In this document: positions 24,913 to 33,517 of the stretch, in pieces
Layout of the letters: each line of letters opens with the position of its first letter
Position numbering within the stretch: the stretch's first letter is position 1
NCBI RefSeq assembly: GCF_010634855.1
Contig: NZ_MWLQ01000001.1
Location: 1 to 64,000, forward strand
Source: Microbacterium sp. B35-30
GTDB taxonomy: Bacteria > Actinomycetota > Actinomycetes > Actinomycetales > Microbacteriaceae
Length of the DNA stretch: 64,000 nt
Direction: 5' to 3'
Translations under genes and position numbers: made by a program
The notes under the pieces: model-generated
The model's database searches: none
Told to the model about the DNA's origin: nothing
The model's input: the letters and a program-made list of their open reading frames with translations, nothing else

Positions 24913-27062
24913 CGGGCGTCCTCCGGGTTCGTCAGGTCCAGTTCTACCGTGACGGTGACGCTGTCGCGCGCCGTCACGTCCAGATCCAGCCGGGTCAGTC
25001 GTGCGCCCCACACGCTGGTGAGCATGGGGTCGTCGAGCTCGCGCACCACGAGCGACGCGGTGACGCCGTCGGACCACGAGATGCGCACGGGCGTGGCGCC
25101 GTCGAGGGGAGTCACGACGACCGCGCTCCCCTGCTCCCGCCGCACGTCGCCGGCGAGCAGCATCCGCACCTGCGTGGGCGCTTCGGGATCGGCGGTCGCG
25201 TGCGCCAGGGCCGGAGCGTTCCCGTCGGCTCCGGGCGTTTCGTCTCGGCGTTTCGACTCGCAAGCTCGCTCAACGACCACGTTCCTCGCTCGCTCAACGA
25301 GCGAGGATTGCCAGGAGTCCTCGACGACGACGCGGCGCGCGGGCCGTTCGAGGCGCACCGCTCGATGCCACGACGCGGCGCCCGGGTAGGCGCCGGAGAG
25401 CTCCAGGGTGAGCGCCGCGACGTCGTCGCCGAGCGCGACCTCGACGTCGGAGGCCGCGAACGCCGCACCCGGGTTCTGCTCGAGCCCGCCGATCACGGGC
25501 ACGTTGTGCCAGCCGCTCTGCATCGTCCAGATGTCGTAGCGGTCGGGGCCGAACGTCTGCAGCGTGTACGTCGGACGGCCCGCGTCGACGATCACGGGCA
25601 CGCCGTCGGACGCGACGACGAACGAGCCGACGTCGTTGTGGTTGTGGTGCTCCCCGTTGTGGCCGCCCTTGACGGCGACGGTCAGTCCCCGGCTCGTGCC
25701 GCCGCGCTCGCGGGCGAGCATCACCTCGGTCGAGGGCAGCCACACGTCCTGCGGGAACGGCGACGACGTCTGCGCGGCGTCGACCCACACGGGATCGGTG
25801 ATGCCGCGCAGCAGCCGGCCGAACCCCTCGTGCTCGGTGGCGGCGGGGGTGCCGGCGATGCGATGCGACGCGGCGTGGGCCGCGGCATCCGTGTCGCCCG
25901 CTCTCCGCGCCGCCCGGTGCAGCACATGCCAGGGCTGCGCGGCCGGGACGCGCGCCTGCCCGTCGGCGAGGTTGAGGTACCAGTCACCGCCGAGGTGCAT
26001 GCGGTGGGGGAAGGCGACGGTCTCCCGCAGGGCCGGGATGCCCGACGCGTCGAGCACTCCCCCGGTGGCGTGGTGCAGCAGGTCGAGCGTCTCGAGGGCG
26101 CGGCACGCGCCGTTCCACCAGTAGGCGTATCCCTCGTCGATCGCGCCGTCGGGTGGCAGCACCGACACGTAGCGGTCGATGCCCTCGATCGCGAGGGCGA
26201 CGATGTGTGCGCGCTCCCCCGCGTCGGCGGGTTCGTCGAGCAGCCGCAGCGCCGCGAGCAGCACGTTGCCGTGGATCCAGGGGTTCCAGTTGTGCACATC
26301 GCCGTCGAGTCCGAGCCAGTGCCAGTCGCGGCGCCGGGTGAACGGGTCGAACACGCGCACGCGGGCCTCGTGGCGGATGCGGGAGCGGATGCCGGGGTAC
26401 CGGGCCTCGAGCCGCGCGCCGAGGAGGTGATCGACCCAGGTCAGGAGCGCCACCGCCTCCCCCGCTCCCAGGTCGAGATACGGCGCCGTCACCGTCGGGA
26501 GCACCGACCCCCGCTCGCGGAACGCGTCGTCGTGCGCGGGCCAGCACCACGAGCTCTGCTCGCAGATGAGCCACACGCCGTCGAGCACCTCGGCGAGCCA
26601 GAGTGCGCCGATCTCGTCGTCGGCGTGGTGTGCAGCGGCGATCGCGGCGCGGGCGAGGCGCCGCTGGCGCTCGAACACGATGCTCTCCCAGCCCTCGCGG
26701 TCGCCGTCGTCGTGCAGGCGGGCGGTGGCGGTCGCCAGCGGCACCGGCCAGGCCGTCGCCCGCTCGGCGGCGGCGCGCTGCAGCACGTCGCGGATCGCGA
26801 CGGGGTCGGCGCTCCCTTGCGGGCCCCAGGCCCGCCGGTCCTCGGCGGCCGGGACCGGGAGCGCCCGCTCGGCGGGTGACAGGAGCGCGGTGAGGGCGGT
26901 CTCGAATCCGGCGGCGTCGACGCCCGCCTGAGCCAGGTAGACGGCGGACAGCGCACCGCGGAAGGCCGCTTCCGGCGACGAGTCAGGGGTCGCGCGGGAG
27001 GCGCCTGCTGCAGGCGTGGGGACCGTCGCGGTCGTCAAGGTTCCTCCTCGTTGATTCACCAT
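24909..27062 (-). CDS. Heparinase II/III-family polysaccharide lyase-like protein
   Basis: 717 residues, no signal peptide, so cytoplasmic. An N-terminal alpha/alpha-toroid (about residues 30-400; motifs HNWNPWIHGN, DEGYAYWWNGA) precedes a C-terminal beta-sandwich with the family block GGHNGEHHNHNDVGSFVV, rich in the His/Asn residues used by PL12/15/17/21-type lyases. It would eliminate uronic acid residues to give unsaturated sugars, the substrate of the GH88 enzyme in this locus. The exact glycan is unknown. A 75-bp dispersed repeat (25236-25310) inserts a SSLVERAR..ERACESKRRDET-type peptide late in the sandwich. The ATG at 27062 has no ribosome site; TTG at 27038, preceded by GAGGAGGA, is a credible alternative. 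Confidence 0.85.
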   Translation of the reverse strand: MVNQRGGTLTTATVPTPAAGASRATPDSSPEAAFRGALSAVYLAQAGVDAAGFETALTALLSPAERALPVPAAEDRRAWGPQGSADPVAIRDVLQRAAAERATAWPVPLATATARLHDDGDREGWESIVFERQRRLARAAIAAAHHADDEIGALWLAEVLDGVWLICEQSSWCWPAHDDAFRERGSVLPTVTAPYLDLGAGEAVALLTWVDHLLGARLEARYPGIRSRIRHEARVRVFDPFTRRRDWHWLGLDGDVHNWNPWIHGNVLLAALRLLDEPADAGERAHIVALAIEGIDRYVSVLPPDGAIDEGYAYWWNGACRALETLDLLHHATGGVLDASGIPALRETVAFPHRMHLGGDWYLNLADGQARVPAAQPWHVLHRAARRAGDTDAAAHAASHRIAGTPAATEHEGFGRLLRGITDPVWVDAAQTSSPFPQDVWLPSTEVMLARERGGTSRGLTVAVKGGHNGEHHNHNDVGSFVVASDGVPVIVDAGRPTYTLQTFGPDRYDIWTMQSGWHNVPVIGGLEQNPGAAFAASDVEVALGDDVAALTLELSGAYPGAASWHRAVRLERPARRVVVEDSWQSSLVERARNVVVERACESKRRDETPGADGNAPALAHATADPEAPTQVRMLLAGDVRREQGSAVVVTPLDGATPVRISWSDGVTASLVVRELDDPMLTSVWGARLTRLDLDVTARDSVTVTVELDLTNPEDAR
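25236..25310. repeat. REP-like repeat embedded in the heparinase-like gene
   Basis: Contains gcgtttcgtctcg, gcaagctcgctcaacgacc and cgttcctcgctcgctcaacg, the same words as the intergenic element at 10390-10490. Here they are translated in frame as an Arg/Glu-rich insertion without stop codons. Confidence 0.85.
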
Positions 27063-27119
27063 GGTGAGAGCGGGCGGCCGCTTCCGGCGGGATCCGGAGC
27101 CCGAAAGCGATCATAAACG

Positions 27120-27171
27120 ATCATAACGAATCTCAAACAATCTTGCAATGAACGAATCGGGTTGATACAGT
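27120..27171. promoter_or_regulatory. Divergent promoters of the uronate locus sharing one palindromic -35
   Basis: TTGCAA (27143-27148) is self-complementary. Rightward it is followed after 17 bases by TACAGT (27166-27171); leftward, after 17 bases, by TATGAT (complement of 27120-27125). AACGAWYN-type words recur at 27116, 27125, 27151 and 27176, candidate sites for the DeoR-LacI hybrid regulator. The rightward start codon is at 27233, the leftward at 27062 or 27038. Confidence 0.85.
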
Positions 27172-27232
27172 CCCAAACGTTCGCTTTCCGCTGGCACGAC
27201 GCGGAGAGAAGTAGGCATCAAGGGAGATCCCA

Positions 27233-29326
27233 GTGACGGTCCAGCAACCCACCACGTCGGCGCGCATCGCGACGGGTTCTGCCTGGGCTGCTCGTGAGTG
27301 GACCCGGACGGAGTGGCTGGCCTACGCCGACCACCTGCTCGACACCGCTCGCACGCACGCATCTCCCGGTGCGGGCCGCATCCACTTCCCCGGTGCCGAG
27401 GGCGGCTACGGCCACGCCGTCGACGGGCTCGAGGGCTTCGCGCGCACGTTCCTCCTGGCGGGGTTCCGCATCGCCGGCGCGCGCGGCGAGGGCACCGAGG
27501 AACTCGCCGACTTCTACCGCCGCGGCATCGTCACGGGTGTCGACCCGGATGCCGAGGACCGCTGGGTCCGTCTGGACGAGCACGCGCAGGCCAAGGTCGA
27601 GGCCGCGTCCCTCGCGCTGGTGCTCGACATGACGCGGCCGTGGATCTGGGACCGCCTCGACGCCCTCACGCAGGAGCGCGTCATCGCGTACCTCGCCCCC
27701 GTCGTGGGCGACGCGACCTATCCCAAGACGAACTGGCTCTGGTTCCGCGTCGTCGTGCAGACGTTCCTCCGCTCGGTCGGCGGGCCGTGGTCGGCGCAGG
27801 ACATCGCCGACGACCTGGCGCTCCACGACGTGCTGGTGCGCGAGGACGGCTGGATCTCGGACGGCTTCGAGCGCTCCTACGACCACTACGTGGGCTGGGC
27901 GCTGCACACCTACCCCGTGCTGTGGTCGCGCATGCAGGGCGCCGACGAGCTCACCGCCGGCCGCACCCCCGGCGACATCGCGCGCCTCGACCGGTTCCTG
28001 CAGGATGCCGTCGCCCTCGTGGGCGCCGACGGCTCGCCGCTCGTGCAGGGTCGCAGCCTCATCTACCGCTTCGCTGCAGCGGCGCCCTTCTGGGTCGGCG
28101 CGCTCGCGGAGGTCCCCTCAGTCTCGCTCGGCCGGCTGCGGCGCGCGGCGAACGCCGTCGTGGCGCATTTCGTCGAGCAGGGCGTCCCCGGCGAGGACGG
28201 CGTCCTCACCATGGGCTGGCATCACGAGTGGCGCGAGCTCGCGCAGTCGTACTCCGGACCCGGCTCGCCGTACTGGGCGGTCAAGGGCCTGCTCGGCATC
28301 TCGCTGCCCGCCGACCACCCGGTGTGGGCCGCCGAGAGCGAGCCGCTGCCCATCGAGGCGGGCGACGAACTGCGCGCCGTGCGTCCGGCCGGCTGGGTGA
28401 TCTCGGGCACGCGCGCCGACGGCATCGTGCGCATCGCCAACCACGGCACCGACCACGCCGCCGACGGCAGCCTGGTCGGCGACTCGCCGCTGTACGCCCG
28501 CATCGGCTACGCGACCGCGGCGTCGCCGCTCGCGAACCAGCGTGCCTTCGAAGAGCCCCTCGAGCAGTCGGTCGCCCTCGTCGACGACGCCGGACGGGCC
28601 ACCCACCGCGCCGCGATGGACCTCATCGACGTGCGGGTGCAGGACGACGAGCACGGCCGGGTCGGCATCGCCGCCTCGGTGTCGCGCGCTCACTGGATCA
28701 CGCTGCGGCCCGTCTCCCACCGTCACGGCTCGGGCATCGACGGCGACGTCGAGATCGCGGGCATCGTCGAGGTCCACTCGCTCGTGCGCGGGCCGTGGGA
28801 GGTGCGCCTCGCGCGCGTCGGCGCCCTCGAGCCCGGCCTGGACCCCCGCGCGCTGCGCCTCCGCGTCGGCGGCTGGGCCCTGGCATCCCACGAAGCGCCC
28901 CGTTCCTCAATCGAGGGGGAGAAGACAACGGTCCCCACGCCCCCTCCAGGCGCCGCTGGCGCGTCGCCCGGAGCCTCCGGGCGCGTGGGCCCAGCCGCGG
29001 CCTCGGTGGTCGCGAACGGGCTGAGCTCCGGCATCCGTCCCCTCATCGGGAGCGGCACGCTCTCGATCGAGACGCGCGAGGACGCCAGCCCCCTCGGACC
29101 CCTCGCCGCCGTGCCGGTCGTGACCTACCCGGTCGTCCCGGGGGAGTGGAGCGCGACGCTCGTCGAGCTCACCACCGCAGATCTCGCCGCGCTCGGAGAC
29201 GGCGCGGGGAGCGTCGCCGTCGGAGGCGACGGCGGACAGACCACCGTCACGGTCACCTGGCCGGACGGAACGGCGACCACGAGTCGCCTTGCACACCCCG
29301 GAACCGCGTCCGTCGCGAACCGGTAA
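27233..29326 (+). CDS. DUF2264-domain protein, putative glycan hydrolase
   Basis: 697 residues, no signal peptide. The first 400 residues match DUF2264: an alpha/alpha-barrel with FPGAEGGYGHAVDGLEGFAR, TYPKTNWLWFRVVVQTFLR, GWISDGFERSYDHYVGWALH and QGRSLIYRFAAAAPF. The C-terminal third is beta-rich. DUF2264 proteins recur in bacterial polysaccharide loci, and I recall a link with a beta-glucuronidase-type CAZy family but cannot confirm it. The GTG at 27233 follows AGGGAGA. The gene heads the rightward operon and has a 65-bp dispersed repeat (28926-28990) in frame inside the beta domain. Confidence 0.82.
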   Translation: MTVQQPTTSARIATGSAWAAREWTRTEWLAYADHLLDTARTHASPGAGRIHFPGAEGGYGHAVDGLEGFARTFLLAGFRIAGARGEGTEELADFYRRGIVTGVDPDAEDRWVRLDEHAQAKVEAASLALVLDMTRPWIWDRLDALTQERVIAYLAPVVGDATYPKTNWLWFRVVVQTFLRSVGGPWSAQDIADDLALHDVLVREDGWISDGFERSYDHYVGWALHTYPVLWSRMQGADELTAGRTPGDIARLDRFLQDAVALVGADGSPLVQGRSLIYRFAAAAPFWVGALAEVPSVSLGRLRRAANAVVAHFVEQGVPGEDGVLTMGWHHEWRELAQSYSGPGSPYWAVKGLLGISLPADHPVWAAESEPLPIEAGDELRAVRPAGWVISGTRADGIVRIANHGTDHAADGSLVGDSPLYARIGYATAASPLANQRAFEEPLEQSVALVDDAGRATHRAAMDLIDVRVQDDEHGRVGIAASVSRAHWITLRPVSHRHGSGIDGDVEIAGIVEVHSLVRGPWEVRLARVGALEPGLDPRALRLRVGGWALASHEAPRSSIEGEKTTVPTPPPGAAGASPGASGRVGPAAASVVANGLSSGIRPLIGSGTLSIETREDASPLGPLAAVPVVTYPVVPGEWSATLVELTTADLAALGDGAGSVAVGGDGGQTTVTVTWPDGTATTSRLAHPGTASVANR
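28926..28990 (+). repeat. Dispersed repeat embedded in the DUF2264 gene (copy A)
   Basis: Shares CGGTCCCCAC, CCCCTCCA, GCGCCGCTGGCGCGTCG and GCCTCCGG in the same order with the reverse complement of 40240-40322 in the GH35 gene. It is translated in frame as a Pro/Gly/Ala-rich linker. Confidence 0.8.
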
Positions 29327-29375
29327 CCCGATGGGCCCGAGGACGGGTCCGCAATCACAAAGGAGTACCCCCAGA

Positions 29376-30677
29376 ATGAAGCGTTCATTCGCTGCCGCGG
29401 CCGGCGTCGCCGTGGTCGCCACGCTCGCTCTCGCCGGCTGCAGCGGCGGCGGCGAGGCCGCCCCCGAGGAGTCGTCGGGCCCGGTCACCCTCTCCCTGTC
29501 AGGCTGGAGCCTCGACACCACGCCCGAATTCCAGAAGCTCGCGGACGCGTTCCACGAGGAGAACCCCGACGTCACGATCGAGCTCAAGGGCTACGACGCG
29601 ACCGAGTACAACACCCTCATCACCGCCGACCTCGCGGCCGGCTCGGGTCCCGACATCATCACGCAGAAGGAGGTCAAGTTCGTTCCGACCTTCGTGAACG
29701 GCGGCCAGCTGCTCGATGTGTCGGACGTCGAGCTGCCCGACGGCATCAGCGGTGCCGGGTCGTACGAGGTCGACGGCACCGCCTACGCCGTGCCGTACCG
29801 CAACGACTCGTGGGTGCTGTACTACAACAAGGCGCTGTTCGACCAGGCCGGCGTCGAGTACCCGGACGGCTCGTGGACGTGGGACGACTACAGCGACGCC
29901 GCCGCGGCGCTGACCGAGGGCATCGCCGGCGCGGGCGGCACCGCGAAGGGCGCGTACCTGCACAACTGGCAGTCGACGGTCCAGGGCTTCGCGAACGCGC
30001 AGTCGGACGGCGACATCCTCGAGGGCGAGTACGACTACATGGAGCCCTTCTACGACAACGTCCTCGCACTGCAGGACGCGGGCGACCAGCTCGACTTCAA
30101 CACCGCGAAGGCGAACCAGGTCACGTACCAGGGCGAGTTCGGCAAGCAGAACGCCGCCATGCTGCCCATGGGCACGTGGTTCGTCGCGACCCTCATCGCG
30201 CAGCAGGCGTCGGGCGACGCGGATGACTTCGAGTGGGGCATCGCGCCGATCCCGCAGGTCGACTCGGACACCGCCGGTCTCGACAACACCCCGGTGACCT
30301 TCGGCGACCCGACCGGTTTCGGCATCAACGCCGGCATCGACGAGTCCAAGGTCGCGGCCGCCAAGGAGTTCCTCGCCTTCGCCGCCGGCGAAGAGGGCGC
30401 GCAGGTGCTCGCGGGCATCGGCATCACGCCGGCGCTGCTGACGGACGGCGTCGTCGAGACGTACTTCTCGGTCGATGGCGCACCGTCGGACGACCTGTCG
30501 AAGTTCGCGTACTCGACGCACGAGGTTCACCCCGAGAACCCGACGTCCGACAAGGCGGCGGCGATCCAGGGCATCCTCGGCGACATGCACACGGCGATCA
30601 TGTCGGGCTCCAAGTCCGTCGCGGACGCCATCACGGAGGCGCAGGACCGCGTCGCCAACGAGGTCGGCACCGACTGA
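29376..30677 (+). CDS. Sugar ABC transporter substrate-binding lipoprotein
   Basis: 433 residues: signal peptide with lipobox LALAGC, then an extracellular-solute-binding family 1 domain (LSGWSLDTTPEFQKLADAFH, DIITQKEVKF, YAVPYRNDSWVLYYNKALF, GDPTGFGINAG). It captures oligosaccharide at the cell surface for the permeases that follow. AAAGGAGT precedes the ATG. Codon and amino-acid composition (Asp/Glu-rich surface) are typical of actinobacterial binding proteins. It is separated from the permease genes by two strong hairpins, which should keep its mRNA more abundant. Confidence 0.95.
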   Translation: MKRSFAAAAGVAVVATLALAGCSGGGEAAPEESSGPVTLSLSGWSLDTTPEFQKLADAFHEENPDVTIELKGYDATEYNTLITADLAAGSGPDIITQKEVKFVPTFVNGGQLLDVSDVELPDGISGAGSYEVDGTAYAVPYRNDSWVLYYNKALFDQAGVEYPDGSWTWDDYSDAAAALTEGIAGAGGTAKGAYLHNWQSTVQGFANAQSDGDILEGEYDYMEPFYDNVLALQDAGDQLDFNTAKANQVTYQGEFGKQNAAMLPMGTWFVATLIAQQASGDADDFEWGIAPIPQVDSDTAGLDNTPVTFGDPTGFGINAGIDESKVAAAKEFLAFAAGEEGAQVLAGIGITPALLTDGVVETYFSVDGAPSDDLSKFAYSTHEVHPENPTSDKAAAIQGILGDMHTAIMSGSKSVADAITEAQDRVANEVGTD

Positions 30678-30690
30678 TCCCTCGTCGTCC

Positions 30691-30721
30691 GCCCGGCCCG
30701 GGACCTTCTCCCGGGCCGGGC
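30691..30721 (+). terminator. Intercistronic hairpin 1 after the binding-protein gene
   Basis: Perfect 13-bp GC stem (30691-30703 with 30709-30721) and a 5-base loop CCTTC, starting 13 bases after the binding-protein stop. It probably acts as a partial terminator or mRNA stabiliser, as in malE-malF-type operons. Confidence 0.85.
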
Positions 30722-30763
30722 GGGCGGCACCCGGCGCCTGACGCGCCGACCCACCGGACACCC

Positions 30764-30800
30764 GGTGACCGGCCCGCTCCCCGCGGGCGGGCCGGTCACC
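30764..30800 (+). terminator. Intercistronic hairpin 2 before the permease genes
   Basis: Perfect 14-bp stem GGTGACCGGCCCGC (30764-30777) with its complement at 30787-30800. It lies 34 bases before the permease ATG, so it may reduce read-through or protect the upstream mRNA. Confidence 0.8.
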
Positions 30801-30834
30801 GCCCCCGCTACATCCACCCCACTGGAGGTCCGCC

Positions 30835-31767
30835 ATGGCGACCATCACTGCCACAGAGGCCGGCACCGCGCCGCCGCCCGTGCGCCGCCGGCGCTCGAAG
30901 CTGCGGCTGCGCAACACCCTCATCGGGTGGAGCTTCATCCTTCCCAACTTCCTCGGCTTCGGGCTGCTCACGCTGGTCCCGATCGTCGTGCTGTTCTACA
31001 TGTCGTTCACGAACTGGAACGTCTTCGGCACGGCGAACTGGGTCGGTCTCGCGAACTTCGAGCGCCTCATCGGCGACGGCAGCTTCCGCATCTCGGTGAT
31101 CAACACCCTGTACTACTCGGTGCTGCACATTCCGCTGACGATCCTCGTCTCGCTGGGCCTGGCACTCCTGCTCAACAACAAGATCCGCGGCGTCGCGTTC
31201 TTCCGCACCGCCGCGTTCTTCCCCTACATCACCTCGATCGTCGCGATCGCGGTCGTCTGGAACCTGCTCTTCAGCCCCGAGTACGGCCCCATCAACGAGT
31301 TCCTCAGGTTCATCGGCATCCAGAACCCGCCCGGATGGCTCACCTCGCCCGAGTGGGCGATGCCCGCCGTCGTCATCGTCGGCACGTGGCGCGACATGGG
31401 CTACTACATGATCCTGTTCCTCGCCGGCCTGCAGACGGTGCCCCGCGAGCTGCACGAGGCCGCCCGCGTCGACGGTGCGAACGTGTGGCAGCGGTTCGTC
31501 AACGTGACGCTGCCGTGCCTGCGCCCCACGATGTTCTTCGTCACCGTCATGCTGACGATCAACTCGTTCAAGATCTTCGACCTGATCCTCGTCATGACCG
31601 ACGGCGGTCCGGGTCAGTCCACCCTCGTGATGTCGCAGTTCATCTACCGCAAGGGCTTCGAAGAGAGCCAGTTCGGCTACGCCTCGGCCGCCGCGGTGGC
31701 GCTGTTCTTCATGTGCATCATCGTGACGATCGTGCAGTTCCTCTGGAACAAGAAGCGGAGCAGCTGA
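30835..31767 (+). CDS. Sugar ABC transporter permease (MalF/LacF type)
   Basis: 310 residues, six predicted helices (WSFILPNFLGFGLLTLV and others). The cytoplasmic EAA loop is RELHEAARVDGANVWQRF, followed by VTLPCLRP. It partners the second permease, whose ATG overlaps this TGA (TGATG). CACTGGAGG precedes its ATG. No ATP-binding subunit is encoded anywhere in the locus, so a shared MsiK-like ATPase is expected to energise it. Confidence 0.95.
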   Translation: MATITATEAGTAPPPVRRRRSKLRLRNTLIGWSFILPNFLGFGLLTLVPIVVLFYMSFTNWNVFGTANWVGLANFERLIGDGSFRISVINTLYYSVLHIPLTILVSLGLALLLNNKIRGVAFFRTAAFFPYITSIVAIAVVWNLLFSPEYGPINEFLRFIGIQNPPGWLTSPEWAMPAVVIVGTWRDMGYYMILFLAGLQTVPRELHEAARVDGANVWQRFVNVTLPCLRPTMFFVTVMLTINSFKIFDLILVMTDGGPGQSTLVMSQFIYRKGFEESQFGYASAAAVALFFMCIIVTIVQFLWNKKRSS

Positions 31768-32726
31768 TGGCCGAGCAGATGGAGAAAGTCCCCGCAGACC
31801 AGCTGGTCGCGGACTTCACACCCCCGACCTCGGCCGTGCGCGGCCTCCGCAAGCTCTCCGAGCAGAAGCCGCGGCGCGCGGTGAGCAGCGAGAAGATGAC
31901 CCCCGGTCGCCGCGTGGGACGCATCGCGCTGTATGCCGCGCTGGTCGTCTTCGCGATCGCCCTGCTGATGCCGTTCGCGTGGATGGTGCTGAGCTCGTTC
32001 AAGTCGGCGAACGAGGTGTTCTCGGTGCCGGTGAAATGGTTCCCCGAGACGTGGGTGTGGCAGAACTACATCGACATCTGGACCGAGTCGAACATGCTCG
32101 TCTGGATCCGCAACACACTGTTCCTCGCCGTCGTCGTGACCTTCCTGCAGGTGCTCACCGGCTCCTTCGCGGCCTACGGCTTCGCGCGCATGCGCTTCAA
32201 GGGCCGCGACGTGCTGTTCCTGCTGTACGTCGGCACGATCGCCGTGCCGTGGCAGTCGTACATGATCCCGCAGTTCATCCTGCTCTCGAACTTCAAGGTG
32301 TCGAACACGCTGTGGGCGATCATCCTGCTGCAGGCGTTCGGCGCGTTCGGCGTGTTCCTGATGAAGCAGTTCTACGAGACGATCCCCGAGGAGCTCTCCG
32401 AGGCCGCACGCATCGACGGACTCAGCGAGTACGCGATCTGGCGCAAGATCATGCTGCCGCTGTCGATCCCCGCGCTCGCCTCGCTGACGCTGCTGACCTT
32501 CGTCAACACCTGGAACGACTACCTCGGGCCGCTCATCTACCTGCGCAACCCCGATCTGTGGACCATCCAGCTCGGCCTCAAGAGCTTCGTCTCGAACCTG
32601 TTCGACACGAACTACGCGCTGCTGTTCGCGGGCCTGACGATCTCGGTCATCCCGATCGCGATCATCTTCCTGCTCGGCCAGAAGTACTTCGTCGAGGGCA
32701 TCGCGACGAGCGGTCTGAAGGGCTGA
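31767..32726 (+). CDS. Carbohydrate ABC transporter permease (MalG type)
   Basis: 319 residues with a long cytoplasmic N-terminus (about 50 residues) and six helices. The EAA motif is EELSEAARIDGLSEYAIWRK followed by IMLPLSIPAL, and the MalG-like C-terminus ends in FVEGIATSGLKG, characteristic of CUT1 family permeases. The start at 31767 overlaps the stop of the upstream permease, giving translational coupling. Confidence 0.95.
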   Translation: MAEQMEKVPADQLVADFTPPTSAVRGLRKLSEQKPRRAVSSEKMTPGRRVGRIALYAALVVFAIALLMPFAWMVLSSFKSANEVFSVPVKWFPETWVWQNYIDIWTESNMLVWIRNTLFLAVVVTFLQVLTGSFAAYGFARMRFKGRDVLFLLYVGTIAVPWQSYMIPQFILLSNFKVSNTLWAIILLQAFGAFGVFLMKQFYETIPEELSEAARIDGLSEYAIWRKIMLPLSIPALASLTLLTFVNTWNDYLGPLIYLRNPDLWTIQLGLKSFVSNLFDTNYALLFAGLTISVIPIAIIFLLGQKYFVEGIATSGLKG

Positions 32727-32730
32727 CACC

Positions 32731-33438
32731 GTGAACAAGCCCAGCGCGCTCAGCAGGCTCAACGGACTCGTCTCGCACGAGACGTGGGCGTCCCTCATCG
32801 GGATGATCTACCTCGCGCTCATCGTCAACCTCCTGCTGGTGGTCGCCTGCCTGCCGCTGGTGGTGCTGCTCGTGACCACCGATCCGGTGTACTCGTGGCC
32901 GCTACTCGCCGTGGCCGCGCCCCTCGCGGCGCCCGGTCTCGCGGCCGCCTTCTGGGCATTCCGCGAGCACGGCGACGGCGGACTCGGCCCGATCCGCGCG
33001 TTCCTCGCCGGCCTGCGCGAGACCTGGCGCCGGGCGCTGGTGATCGGCGCGGCCGTCACCGCCGTCATCGTCGTGCTCCTCGTGGACGTGCGGATGCTGT
33101 CGAACACGGCCGCGGCCGTGATCACGGTGCCGCTCCTCGCCGTGCTGGCGCTGCTCGCCATCGCGGTGGGCCTCGTGTCGCTGGTCGCGATCGCCGAGGT
33201 GCCCACCGCGCGCCTGCGTGACGTGGTGCGCGCGAGCCTGTACCTGAGTCTGCGGCGCTGGTACCTCACCGCCGTGTCGCTCGCCGCCCTGGCCGCCCAG
33301 GTCGCCGTCTTCGCGACGGCGCCCGCGCTGGGACTCGGGCTCACGGCGTCCGCCGCCTTGTTCTTCGCGTGGACGAACTCGCGCTACACCCTCCGTCCCG
33401 TGCTCGATCTCGATGAGAAGGCGGCTGCGCCGGCCTGA
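32731..33438 (+). CDS. YesL-like DUF624 membrane protein
   Basis: 235 residues with five to six hydrophobic segments. It begins NGLVSHETWASLIGMIYLALIVNLLL, the pattern of DUF624/YesL proteins, which often accompany CUT1 sugar importers and glycan-degrading genes; their role is unknown. The GTG lies four bases after the permease stop. It belongs to the importer unit and might modulate or stabilise the transporter (inference from context). Confidence 0.82.
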   Translation: MNKPSALSRLNGLVSHETWASLIGMIYLALIVNLLLVVACLPLVVLLVTTDPVYSWPLLAVAAPLAAPGLAAAFWAFREHGDGGLGPIRAFLAGLRETWRRALVIGAAVTAVIVVLLVDVRMLSNTAAAVITVPLLAVLALLAIAVGLVSLVAIAEVPTARLRDVVRASLYLSLRRWYLTAVSLAALAAQVAVFATAPALGLGLTASAALFFAWTNSRYTLRPVLDLDEKAAAPA

Positions 33439-33517
33439 GGCCGCGGCACTCGTGCTGCCGGCGCGGCACGAGACCGAGCATCCCTTCCCCGCTTCTACTT
33501 CCGAAGGATTCCCTCCC

